The notes below the pieces were generated by a model, which was not told where the DNA came from, ran no database searches, and saw only the letters and a list, made by a program, of their open reading frames with translations. A stretch of DNA of 64,000 bases from Bacillota bacterium (lineage in GTDB: Bacteria; Bacillota; Clostridia; Acetivibrionales; DTU013). Below, one piece after another: positions 52,878-61,716 of this stretch (positions within the stretch are counted from its first letter, which is position 1; each line of letters begins with the position of its first letter). The translations under genes were made by a program, and so were the position numbers. The DNA lies in the NCBI GenBank assembly GCA_023426125.1, contig JAFABI010000032.1:124001-188000 (forward strand), read 5' to 3'.

Positions 52878-55800
52878 TTATTTTACGATATTCTCGCTAA
52901 AGCGCATGAGGATGGTGGCCACCTGCGCGCGGGTCGCGGTGCCGTTCGGGGACAATGCAGTGTCCGTCGTGCCGTTTATGAGGCCCTCGGCATTTGCCCA
53001 CTTCATGGCGTCTGTTGCCCAAGAGCTGAGTGCGGAAGCATCCGTGTACTTCGTCAGCTCGGTGGTCTTGTCCACGTCATAGCCCTTGAACTGAGCATAG
53101 CGGTACAGGATTGTCGCCATCTGCTCGCGGGTGATGGGTGCGTCCGTGCCGAAAACGTTGTCTCCGTAGCCCTCGACGATCTTGTTTGTATTGGCCCAGA
53201 TGACCGCGTCGGTATACCACTGGCCGGACTCCACATCTGTGAAGGTGTTAGTGCCGGTTACAGCGGGCTTGCCGTCCAGGCGGTAGAGCACCGTCACCAG
53301 CATGGCGCGGGTCATGTCCGCATTCGGGCTGAAGGCCGCGTCAGACGTTCCATTGAACAGCTCCTTCTGCACCGCATATTTCACCGCGCCATAGAACCAG
53401 TCAGCGGTCTTTACATCGGTGAACGGGTTTGTCCATGCGTCATATCCCACCACATATTTGGACAGATGCGTCGTGTTGAAGGTGGCAAGCTTCGTTTTCG
53501 CATCGTACTTGCAGGCAACGCGCTCTAGCTTGCCCGTACTGTTTAAGTACCAGACTGTTACTCCCTCAGCCTTTTCACCGGACTTAAGCGTATATGGTAG
53601 GGAGACGGTGATGCTCTTGCCGCCAAAGCTGCTGATGGCCTTGCCGCCGCTGAGGACGGAGATATCGTAGAGCTGATTCTCTCCAACTTCCTTTTGCTGC
53701 TCGGCGGTCAGGGCCTTCGGCTCCACCGCTTCAATACTCACTGTCACATCTGCACCGGAGGCCTGCGATGCGATGGACGCGAGGACATCGTTCGGAAGGG
53801 TCACGCTGCCGACGGGCGTTAGCACCGTCAAATCTGCGTCCGTTTCGGATGCCACGGAGGACAGCGATGCTTTTGGGATGTCCACGCTGACTTTTTTCGC
53901 CGTGCCCGTGATCTCTGGCGCGATGATGATAGCCACGCTGCTGGTTTTCTTCGCGTCGGCTATCGCGCCGCTCATATCCGCTGCCGTAACTGCCGCGGAT
54001 GCCGCACCGTTCTGCGCCGTTACCTTGGGCGTGAGGGTGACAGCCTCGTCCGATTTTTTTTCGCCGGTTTTCGGTGCGTTGTCTTCCGAGGGTGTGATGT
54101 CCGGTGCATCCAGCCACTTGTTCCAATAATTGAGCTCCGGGGTACTCTCCTGGGGATATCCAGGTCCCCCCATGTTATCCCAATCCTCCACTTCCCAGGC
54201 GTAATCGTCTACGTAATGGAAGATGATGATATCGCCATCGGTCAATTCCTGTTCGGCAACACCAAGAAGAACGTGTACCCCATTGAGCGTATACATCCAT
54301 CCGGAGCGGGAACCGTTTGTAAATTCACTGAGCGCATATCCGCCATGGGCATCGGGCGCATAAACCGTCGTGATGTAGTTGCCGCTTTTGTTGCCCCATT
54401 TGAGCCCCTCCTGCGTCAGTGCTTTTTCGAAAACGTCTAGAACCACGGAGTCCTTTGCCACGGTGTAGTTGCCGGTGGGAATCCATGTTACATACTCCGC
54501 GCCCTTGTAATCGCCATTTTTCAAATCCAGGTCATCCGTATCGCTGGTGAATTCCGCCCTGGTGGAGCCAATCAGCCGGAAGGACACCGTGACCTTATCG
54601 TTGCCGGTCTGTGGCTGACGGACAGTGACCTCAACGGTTGTCCGCACCGCACCGCAGATTAGGGTGACGCTCTGTCCTCCCTTGGCGTTTGGATCATAGC
54701 CTTTGAAGGTCACCGTAGACAGGTCGACAGCCTGCGTGCTGCCGTCACTCATGACTCCAATAATCACCATACCGTTCAGAGTGAAGTCCTCTCCCAAATA
54801 GTAGGTGGTCTTGTAGTTGCCGGAGACGGTAATGGACAGCAGTACCGGCTTACCGCTGATAACGGTCCGTCCCGCCTCCACTATCCAGTTGCCAAAAGAG
54901 TTTTCTCCGCTGTTCAGCGCGGCGGCAGTCGTGCCGTTAGATAATTCCTCTGGTGCAGCCGCCTTTGTCAGCTTACCCGCATCTGCACCCAGAGGGTCAT
55001 CGGTTCGGTTGTGGTTGGGTTTGTAGAAGCTCTCCATCGCAGTGTTCACATACCGGATATTGCTGTCGCTCTTATCCACCGTACCGCAGCTGGTATCTAT
55101 GATTTTTACCCCCCCGATACCCTTTTGTGTACCGCAGGTGTCTATAAAGTAGTTGTTGGTGATAATCGTGTACCGGTTAAGGGAGTTCATATATCCGACA
55201 ATACCGCCGACATAGGTGCCGGTAGTAGCTGTCACGGCACCTGTAAATAAATTGTTCTGGATATATCCATTGCCGTTGTCCCAGCACTGCTCTACGCCGG
55301 GCTCCGCGCCAAAGATGCCGCCGACATAGTTTCTTCCCGTGACGTGGCCGGAGACCGCGCAGTTTTGGATGGTGACACAGGGGGTGTTCGGGGCGCTTTC
55401 CAACCCGAAGCCAGTACCGGCATAGCCCCCGCCCACGATGCCCCCGACATTATTACCGCTTGCTTCGATGGTGCCGTCAAAGACGCAGTTTTTGATTTCA
55501 AAAGGCCCCATTGTCTGGCCCTTGTCACCCACGATGCCACCCACGTAGTTAATGCCGTAAACCGTGGCGCTACTGACGCAGTTTTCTATGTAGCCATTGA
55601 ATTCCCCGGCGAATGCACCGATGCTGCTTTGGCTTTTATCATAACCTATGACAACACCTTCCTCGATGGTGCAGTTGCGAATGGTTACAATATTCTGGCC
55701 AGAGGCATATCCCCCGATAAAGCCGGAATACAGTGTTTTCGTCCCCGATTTCAGGGTCACGTTCTCAATGTTAATGGTGGGGTACATATAGCTGTAATTT

Positions 55801-58013
55801 ACGGCGTAATTGTTGACCACGCCGTAGCCTTCGATCCGCTCGCCATAGATGTCGAGATTGGACAGCGTGGCGTGTCCGATGTAACCCAGCAGCGGCTTGC
55901 CGCCCGACGGCACGGTGAGCAGACTGCCGCCGCCATCGAAATGTCCCGCAAACAGATTGATCGTGCTTGAACCGATAGGTACCCAACTCTCCGGCAGCGT
56001 GATGTTGCCGGTCATTTGAAAATAGACGCCCTCAAAGGTGATGCCTGCGTTGTTAACGCTCTGTTGCAGAATAACCAAATCCTCTGCGGTTTTGAGCAAA
56101 TAAGGCTCGTCTTTGGTGCCCTTGCCCTCCCACGCGGCGACCTTGTAGGTAATAACAGCAGCATCAGAGTAAACTGTTTCACTGGTGTAGGTTTCTCTGC
56201 TTTCGCTTTCAAGGACGGCTGTCATACCGCAGCGGTAATAGGTTGTTTCGTTGGTCGGCTTAGGCGCAAACCCACTGATTTGCCCTGCATTTATTTTGAG
56301 ACCTCCGGAATCTTCGGTTCCGTCCGCTTCGGTGGCATCCCGCCATGTTTGGCCGTCCAGGCTGATTTGCCACTGCCATTTTGCATAGCCGCCAGGAGCG
56401 CTTATCTCTCCGCCCACGGCTATTTTAGTCAGCAAACTAACCCCGGAGAGATATTCCTTACTCTCGGGCTGAATGGTTATGGACGGCGTGCCCGCACGGT
56501 CGGCAATTACCTTGTAGTTGATCTCATTCGATTTTACAGACTTTATCTCCCAAATCGAGTTTTCCTGAAACCTGTAGCTCATTGTACACGCAATGACCCG
56601 GGAACCGTCTTTTTCGGTAGAGATGGCACACTGATCGCCCGTCTCGGCGTGGCCTGCCCAGTCGTATGTGTATACCATGCCTTCGGCATCACTGGCAAAG
56701 GTAACCTTTAACAAAACACCCTCGTCGCCGGCTTTGTAGACGTAACCACCTTCAGGAACATTGCTCCCGTCTGCAGGAGCGATTTTTACGTTGTAGGGGG
56801 TGGGTTCGGGGTGGACGGTGATGGCCGCCACCTCGCTGGCAGTGGTGTAGGGTATGTCCTCCGCCGTGTTTGAGGCCACGCAGTAATAGTAGAATATTTT
56901 CTCCTGAATCTTTCCGATATCGGGAATGATGGGTGTATAGGTGGCTGATGTAGCTCCCTCAATAGGATCGCCGGAAGCGGTATTGTTTGTTTCGCTCACG
57001 TACCACTGATAGCTCACCGGGCCGCTGGCGCTGGCCCACACAGTCAGCGGCTTGGCAATGGTTTGGCTGAACTCGCCGCCCTTGTAGACGGCGTCAAAAC
57101 AAGAAGCGCTTTCCGGCTGAAGAGAAAAGACTGGGGCGTTATCGCTGGACTCCCGTAGGAGCGTGACGGTGTAGTCGTAATGCTCGGTATTTACGTTGTC
57201 CCTCACGCTGATTGTAACAACCATCTGCCCCTTATTATCCCATTGCAACGGAACTGCGGGATCTGATGAACCGTTATATGTGATCGCAGCGGATTCAGTA
57301 GCTTTTGCATTAAAATGAACAGTGCCGGTGTCCGCAGGGATATGGACAGAGTACGCCAGGGTACTATAACTAAACTTCGCCGGCTCCATAACAGATCCCT
57401 CTGTAACTGAAAGAGAGGTAAGAACCGGTAGCGCAATGGATTTGATTTTGTAGAGTTTAGCGGTACCTGCTGGAAATACAACCGAACCATCATTCATGTC
57501 AAACTTCAAATTCTCGTTACTCTTGTCCGGCTTTTCAGTTGATACACAAATTCCAAGACCTTGCTGTCCGGGCGTAGTATTCCATTTGTCAAGTTCGAGG
57601 GGATTTTTAATAACCGACCACTTGCTGGTCAAAGCCAGTTTTGCTATACTCCATGCGTCGTATCCGTCGCTTGCTTCTCCCCGCATGTACATTGAGCCGT
57701 TACCCCAATTAAGTTCAGAAGGATAGTATACAATATAAGCATAATCCTCCTCGCCCTCCGGGGCTTTGACGGTTTTTACAATATTGTTTTCGCCGTCCTT
57801 GGTATTGGAAAATTCAATCGATATCAGCTCTGGCTTCGACGCGGGCGCGCCGGCATCCTGTAAAGCGGCCTCGACCACTTTCGGAACGGCCGCCGGCAGC
57901 GTTTCCGGGGCGTCCCCGGTTTCTTCCGCCAGCGCCGACACCGGCAGCAGGCCCAGCGCCAGGATCAGCGCCATCAGCAGCGCCAGTGGCTTCTTCATTC
58001 TTGTTCGTTCCAT
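52878..58013 (-). CDS. SLH-anchored surface protein with DUF4430 (transcobalamin-like) domain
   Basis: This 1711-residue exported protein has a signal peptide (residues 1-29). Next come a cadherin-like beta domain near 200-290, Ig-like repeats (about 290-620), a GLUG/beta-helix-like region (about 640-990) and a bacterial Ig-like domain near 1050-1130. A DUF4430 domain follows at about 1137-1270 (GSRSGWMYTLNGVHVLLG, LTDGDIIIFHYVDDY), then a linker and three SLH motifs from about 1527 (FTDVKTADWFYGAV, FTDVESGQWYTDAV, YTDASALSSWATDA). SLH motifs hold proteins to the cell wall. DUF4430 is related to the C-terminal part of transcobalamin. Since a cobalamin riboswitch controls the gene, a role as a surface corrinoid catcher is plausible. 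GGAGGAG precedes the ATG. Confidence 0.88.
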   Translation of the reverse strand: MERTRMKKPLALLMALILALGLLPVSALAEETGDAPETLPAAVPKVVEAALQDAGAPASKPELISIEFSNTKDGENNIVKTVKAPEGEEDYAYIVYYPSELNWGNGSMYMRGEASDGYDAWSIAKLALTSKWSVIKNPLELDKWNTTPGQQGLGICVSTEKPDKSNENLKFDMNDGSVVFPAGTAKLYKIKSIALPVLTSLSVTEGSVMEPAKFSYSTLAYSVHIPADTGTVHFNAKATESAAITYNGSSDPAVPLQWDNKGQMVVTISVRDNVNTEHYDYTVTLLRESSDNAPVFSLQPESASCFDAVYKGGEFSQTIAKPLTVWASASGPVSYQWYVSETNNTASGDPIEGATSATYTPIIPDIGKIQEKIFYYYCVASNTAEDIPYTTASEVAAITVHPEPTPYNVKIAPADGSNVPEGGYVYKAGDEGVLLKVTFASDAEGMVYTYDWAGHAETGDQCAISTEKDGSRVIACTMSYRFQENSIWEIKSVKSNEINYKVIADRAGTPSITIQPESKEYLSGVSLLTKIAVGGEISAPGGYAKWQWQISLDGQTWRDATEADGTEDSGGLKINAGQISGFAPKPTNETTYYRCGMTAVLESESRETYTSETVYSDAAVITYKVAAWEGKGTKDEPYLLKTAEDLVILQQSVNNAGITFEGVYFQMTGNITLPESWVPIGSSTINLFAGHFDGGGSLLTVPSGGKPLLGYIGHATLSNLDIYGERIEGYGVVNNYAVNYSYMYPTINIENVTLKSGTKTLYSGFIGGYASGQNIVTIRNCTIEEGVVIGYDKSQSSIGAFAGEFNGYIENCVSSATVYGINYVGGIVGDKGQTMGPFEIKNCVFDGTIEASGNNVGGIVGGGYAGTGFGLESAPNTPCVTIQNCAVSGHVTGRNYVGGIFGAEPGVEQCWDNGNGYIQNNLFTGAVTATTGTYVGGIVGYMNSLNRYTIITNNYFIDTCGTQKGIGGVKIIDTSCGTVDKSDSNIRYVNTAMESFYKPNHNRTDDPLGADAGKLTKAAAPEELSNGTTAAALNSGENSFGNWIVEAGRTVISGKPVLLSITVSGNYKTTYYLGEDFTLNGMVIIGVMSDGSTQAVDLSTVTFKGYDPNAKGGQSVTLICGAVRTTVEVTVRQPQTGNDKVTVSFRLIGSTRAEFTSDTDDLDLKNGDYKGAEYVTWIPTGNYTVAKDSVVLDVFEKALTQEGLKWGNKSGNYITTVYAPDAHGGYALSEFTNGSRSGWMYTLNGVHVLLGVAEQELTDGDIIIFHYVDDYAWEVEDWDNMGGPGYPQESTPELNYWNKWLDAPDITPSEDNAPKTGEKKSDEAVTLTPKVTAQNGAASAAVTAADMSGAIADAKKTSSVAIIIAPEITGTAKKVSVDIPKASLSSVASETDADLTVLTPVGSVTLPNDVLASIASQASGADVTVSIEAVEPKALTAEQQKEVGENQLYDISVLSGGKAISSFGGKSITVSLPYTLKSGEKAEGVTVWYLNSTGKLERVACKYDAKTKLATFNTTHLSKYVVGYDAWTNPFTDVKTADWFYGAVKYAVQKELFNGTSDAAFSPNADMTRAMLVTVLYRLDGKPAVTGTNTFTDVESGQWYTDAVIWANTNKIVEGYGDNVFGTDAPITREQMATILYRYAQFKGYDVDKTTELTKYTDASALSSWATDAMKWANAEGLINGTTDTALSPNGTATRAQVATILMRFSENIVK

Positions 58014-58118
58014 GCTTCTCCTCCTGTTTTGTACATATTTTCAGATATATTATCGCCCTTGGGCGTTGATACGGAAGTATCTGTGTGCGAATCTAAAACA
58101 AAATTACTGCACAGAACG

Positions 58119-58152
58119 CAAAAAGACGCGGCAGATTAAAATCTGCCGCGTC
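58119..58152 (-). terminator. Riboswitch-linked intrinsic terminator before the SLH gene
   Basis: On the minus strand GACGCGGCAGA and TCTGCCGCGTC form a perfect stem around TTTTAA, followed by five T residues. It lies about 50 bp downstream of the cobalamin aptamer and about 105 bp upstream of the SLH gene, as expected for an expression platform. Confidence 0.9.
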
Positions 58153-58204
58153 CGTATTCACGCGCGCTCAAAACGTCCGGTTCCCCCTAAGGAACCTCTT
58201 CGTT

Positions 58205-58435
58205 CTCCATAACACCGTCGGTCTTCTGGCTCACGCATTGAGTGGCGGAATGCCCCTGCGTCTGCTGTTCCGCCTTCTCGGGGTTATCAGTCCCCAATGA
58301 CCGGCTCACGCCTTGAACAGCAAACTCCTGCGAATACAGCTCCGGGTAAAAGCTCCGGACTCTAACCGGATTCCATAGTCCCAGCGCCTGCCCTTCTGGC
58401 AGTCTTGACGTGGGAAACGATGCAGCGTATTAATT
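58205..58435 (-). promoter_or_regulatory. Cobalamin riboswitch of the SLH/DUF4430 gene
   Basis: On the minus strand the B12 box GTGAGCCAGAAGACC lies at about 58233-58219. Upstream are the family elements GGGACTATGGAATCCGG, TTAGAGTCCGGAGC and CCCGGAGCTGTATTCG. There is an additional long peripheral hairpin (GGCGGAACAGCAG to CATTCCGCC). It is diverged from the first riboswitch of the window, so the two are not recent copies. High B12 should terminate transcription of the surface protein. Confidence 0.88.
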
Positions 58436-58696
58436 TTATAAATCAATTTATGGAATAATTGTATCATACTCCATAAGAAAATCAAGAATAATCCGTTATT
58501 TAGGGAAAATTCAGGCACACGGAGCAAGGTCGCACGATATGCAGCAGATTATCAGCTTCTATACGTAGCACACGGTATAGCTGCAATATCAGCATAAACT
58601 TTGAAACCCACAAAGATGCATGGTAGTCTCTGTCATAGAATTAAAAAATCTTAGTATAAGACAATACTTTAACAAATATTGGACAAACCTCCTTGA

Positions 58697-59024
58697 CAAA
58701 CGCTATCAGAGGACAGGGCGGCAGAGAAAATCACGAAACGAAACTTTTCCATGCTGTCCGCTAAGTACCAGACCGAGCAGGGAGAGCTTGCGGAAGCAAT
58801 CCAGACCTTGCAGGAGCGTTTACAGAAATCCGAGCAGGAAAGCTTTGACGCTGAACAATGGATTGCCCTCATCAAAGAAATGCTCCATGTCCACCGAACT
58901 GACCGCCCCGCTTCTGAACACGCTGATAGAAAAAATACTGGTACATGAGCCGTCCGCCCCAGAGGACGGGAGCCGGAAACAGGAAGTGGAAACCCACTAC
59001 CGCTTTATCGGTAAAATTGATTGA
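58697..59024 (+). pseudogene. C-terminal fragment of a serine recombinase
   Basis: The sequence corresponds to the DUF4368-type end of large serine recombinases of integrative elements: EKITKRNFSMLSAKYQTEQ followed by a coiled region and, after a frameshift near 58890, STELTAPLLNTLIEKILVHE and ETHYRFIGKID. The catalytic and DNA-binding domains are missing. Together with the relaxase remnant it shows that a mobile element once occupied this island. Confidence 0.75.
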
Positions 59025-59050
59025 CATTTCTCTTATTGACACCAATATCT

Positions 59051-59179
59051 TTAACTATGGGAACCTCCGGTTTCCCATTTGGAAATTGCCTGACGGGTCA
59101 TATTCATTCTTTGTGCCAGTTCATCCTGTGATATATTTAATCTCTCACGTTCGCTTTTGATCCTGTTTCCCAGGTCCAT
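59051..59179 (-). pseudogene. Truncated XRE helix-turn-helix fragment
   Basis: This minus-strand frame of 42 codons begins at ATG 59179 and encodes RIKSERERLNISQDELAQRM and MTRQAISKWETGG, the typical start of an XRE repressor, and then stops. The rest of the protein is missing because the serine recombinase remnant adjoins it. It marks the right boundary of the accessory island. Confidence 0.7.
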
Positions 59180-59462
59180 GACAATACCCCCTTCACTATC
59201 GAATATAGTATAAGTCTAATCTTGAATGACTTTTAAGTAAAGATATAGATAGACGCTTCGGCAGCAACGATTCGTTGCTGCCAACTTCATTCGGTGTGAT
59301 TGGCGGTTCTGTCGGCGCCGGTCCATCGCATGATTTACGGAGGACGGACATCTCTGCCGGATGCATTCAGGCGCTGTTGAGAGCATAAGAACAGCGGTTA
59401 TGGATCAGGAATATCCACGGGAGGGTCAGGGTGCTTTGCGGGGAAAACTACGGGCTGTCCTG
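59180..59462. other. Intergenic stretch with a 23-bp palindrome
   Basis: A perfect palindrome GGCAGCAACGA-T-TCGTTGCTGCC lies at 59260-59282, with no T-run on either side. It may be a recombination or binding site or simply a stable hairpin behind the methyltransferase gene. No gene is supported here; a long plus-strand open frame that starts at 59361 is the shadow of the methyltransferase. Confidence 0.45.
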
Positions 59463-60566
59463 CTAAAGCGGATATCTTCCGTATTCATGTGCCGTCCGGT
59501 ACATGGCCACGACATTTTCCGTTGGCGAATTATCCTGGAGCGCATGTGTCGGCGAAAAGCAGTAGCCTCCGCCCGGCATCATGATTTCAAGGATTTCCCT
59601 GCAATTGTCAACCACCTCCTGCACGCTTCCGTATGCTACGGGTCCGGCAGTGGATATGCATCCATGGAATGCCAGCCTGCTTCCGTAGTTTCTTTTGAGA
59701 TACTCCGGCTGCATGTTTTTTGCTTCCGGCTGGAGGGTATCCACTACGTTGATCCCCATCGCGATAAAATCCTCAAAGGCCCAACTGCTGGAGCCGCAGC
59801 TGTGGATCATCACCGGAATGCCGTATGCCTTCGCCAGATCAATGAATTTTTGATGCCTTGGGCGGATATGCTTTCGAAAGAGCTCCAGACTGATCATCGG
59901 AGTAAGCTGCGTACCCAGATCCTCTCCGATATGCATAAAGTCAACAGCTCCCTTTGCAGCCTCAAGACTTCTGGCCATTACCTCCAGCTGGATGTCCAAT
60001 CTTCTGTCGATGAGCATCAACCCGGCCGGATCATCGGTAGCCAGATCCACCAGCGTTTGTTCCATGCCCCGGATCATGCCCGAAGTGTTTATAATATCTG
60101 CAATCCCTGCATCTCCCAGACAAATTGCAAATTTCCCGTTCTTCCTGCAATATTCCGGGATACGGCCATAATCATAGTCATCCGGCGAAGGCATCGGCCA
60201 CTGGCTGATCTGCTCTTCATCCGCCTCCATCAAAGGAAAATCGCAATAATCCCAATAGCCTCCGCTTTCATGTTCGATCCAGCGGGTGCGGATCCCCCAT
60301 TCGGCATTCACCCTTCTTCCTGGAAGCTCAGCGTGAAGCCTGGCTCCGGTATAGGGAGCCCCGACTCCTCTAAAGTCGACTCCCAGTGCTTCCTGCAGCC
60401 CTTCGGCATCCTCTCTGCCCAGACCGAAATACTGTTTCAGTCTGGCGTCTATCCCCGGATTTGCCATGTAATTTACGGGTACCCTGTCAGGGATTTCATG
60501 GTGAAAAGCCTTTAACACTCTTTCCTTTGGTGTCATTTTTTCGTTGCCTCTGCTTATCATCGGCAT
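59463..60566 (-). CDS. Uroporphyrinogen decarboxylase-family methyltransferase (MtaA/CmuA type)
   Basis: This 367-residue protein belongs to the URO-D superfamily branch that includes the corrinoid methyltransferases MtaA and MtbA. It starts KMTPKERVLKAFHHEIPDRVPV and shows DFMHIGEDLGTQLTPMIS, IMIHSCGSSSW-like sequence (VMIHSCGSSSWAF, the His-Cys pair typical of zinc-binding members) and PEAKNMQPEYLKRNYGSRLAFHG. The substrate is unknown. AAGGAGG precedes the ATG. No corrinoid-binding partner is visible. An AraC regulator is divergent and probably controls it. Confidence 0.85.
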   Translation of the reverse strand: MPMISRGNEKMTPKERVLKAFHHEIPDRVPVNYMANPGIDARLKQYFGLGREDAEGLQEALGVDFRGVGAPYTGARLHAELPGRRVNAEWGIRTRWIEHESGGYWDYCDFPLMEADEEQISQWPMPSPDDYDYGRIPEYCRKNGKFAICLGDAGIADIINTSGMIRGMEQTLVDLATDDPAGLMLIDRRLDIQLEVMARSLEAAKGAVDFMHIGEDLGTQLTPMISLELFRKHIRPRHQKFIDLAKAYGIPVMIHSCGSSSWAFEDFIAMGINVVDTLQPEAKNMQPEYLKRNYGSRLAFHGCISTAGPVAYGSVQEVVDNCREILEIMMPGGGYCFSPTHALQDNSPTENVVAMYRTAHEYGRYPL

Positions 60567-60765
60567 TCTTAACCTCCTTAAATTAAAGGAACAAATGGGA
60601 ATGTACCTTGTTTGTCAATTTCATCTGGTATGTCCGCAAAAAAAATTTAACAGTGTCCAATTATCCTCATTTTACTTTATTTGTGCTACAATGGATTTAA
60701 AGAAAGCAGAGATTGTTTTACACAAAACAGATATGCTGTCGTAAGGATTCAGCAAAATCCAGGCT

Positions 60766-61665
60766 TTGGAGGTATGCATTCTGGAGAAAAACGTAAGACT
60801 CAAAATTGATGATATCCGTCCCAACCTTAGAGCGATAAATCTATACCAGTGTGCGCCGGGCTTTGATTCAGGGTTTCGCATCCTTTACAATCCCTATTTC
60901 CTCTATGTGCATAAGGGCAAAGGCCGGATCATCCTTGGCGAGAGAAGCTTTGATTCGGTTTCGGGAGATCTGTACTACTGCCCTCCCGGGACTCCCAATG
61001 CCATTCTTGCCGATACTTCCGACCCTTTTTTGTTAAGCGGCATTGATTTCGATTTCACTTTGAACCATGTCGCAAAAAAGCTGATGTACCCTATCCGGGC
61101 TGAAGCATTTAATCCGTCTCTTGTAACGGAATATGCAGAATTTATCGACTTTGGCGGTTTTCCCGACAGGCTTGCCCTTTATGGGGAAGAGTCAATCCAT
61201 GAACTGGTTTACAAAATGGTTTACCATTTCAATACCCGGAAAAAATATTGGGCCCTATACTCCAATGCCCTTCTACAGACCTTCATCATCGCCGTTGTCC
61301 AGCGGATCGAGCAGGACGGGTCGGGAACGGGCAATCCAGGGAAGGCGGATAAAATCATCGAATATCTGTCGCAAAATTTCATGCATGAGTTGACCAATGA
61401 GAAACTATCGCAGATTTTCCATTACCATCCCGATTATATAAGCAAGGTTGTCCTATCCTATACGGGGATGACCCTGAAGCAATATGTCATCGATTTGCGC
61501 ATACGGTCTGCATTGAGTTCCCTGGTTTATTCCGATCTAAGTATAAAAGATATCGCAGCAATGACAGGCTACGATAATGTTCACTATTTCACCCGCATTT
61601 TCAAGGATAAAACCGGCTTTCCCCCCGGTTACTTCCGGAAGAGGAGCCGTCTTGCAAAGCACTGA
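60766..61665 (+). CDS. AraC-family transcriptional regulator
   Basis: This protein of about 299 residues has an N-terminal cupin-like sensor (FLYVHKGKGRIILGERSF, GDLYYCPPGTPNAIL) and a C-terminal AraC DNA-binding domain (LSQIFHYHPDYISKVVLSYTGM, IKDIAAMTGYDNVHYFTRIFK, GFPPGYFRK). The start is uncertain: TTG 60766 lies before the GGAGG at 60768-60772, whereas an ATT or CTG (60778 or 60781) would have good spacing. It is divergent from the methyltransferase gene and likely activates it in response to a small ligand. Confidence 0.88.
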   Translation: MEVCILEKNVRLKIDDIRPNLRAINLYQCAPGFDSGFRILYNPYFLYVHKGKGRIILGERSFDSVSGDLYYCPPGTPNAILADTSDPFLLSGIDFDFTLNHVAKKLMYPIRAEAFNPSLVTEYAEFIDFGGFPDRLALYGEESIHELVYKMVYHFNTRKKYWALYSNALLQTFIIAVVQRIEQDGSGTGNPGKADKIIEYLSQNFMHELTNEKLSQIFHYHPDYISKVVLSYTGMTLKQYVIDLRIRSALSSLVYSDLSIKDIAAMTGYDNVHYFTRIFKDKTGFPPGYFRKRSRLAKH

Positions 61666-61716
61666 TATCTCTCCTCCCGCTTTAATTCACATGATGCGCC
61701 GGCACTGCAAATCAGA

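Noticed and set aside
59361..60515. Plus-strand open frame of 384 codons
   Set aside because: It is antisense to the MtaA/UroD-family gene, whose motifs and ribosome site are clear.
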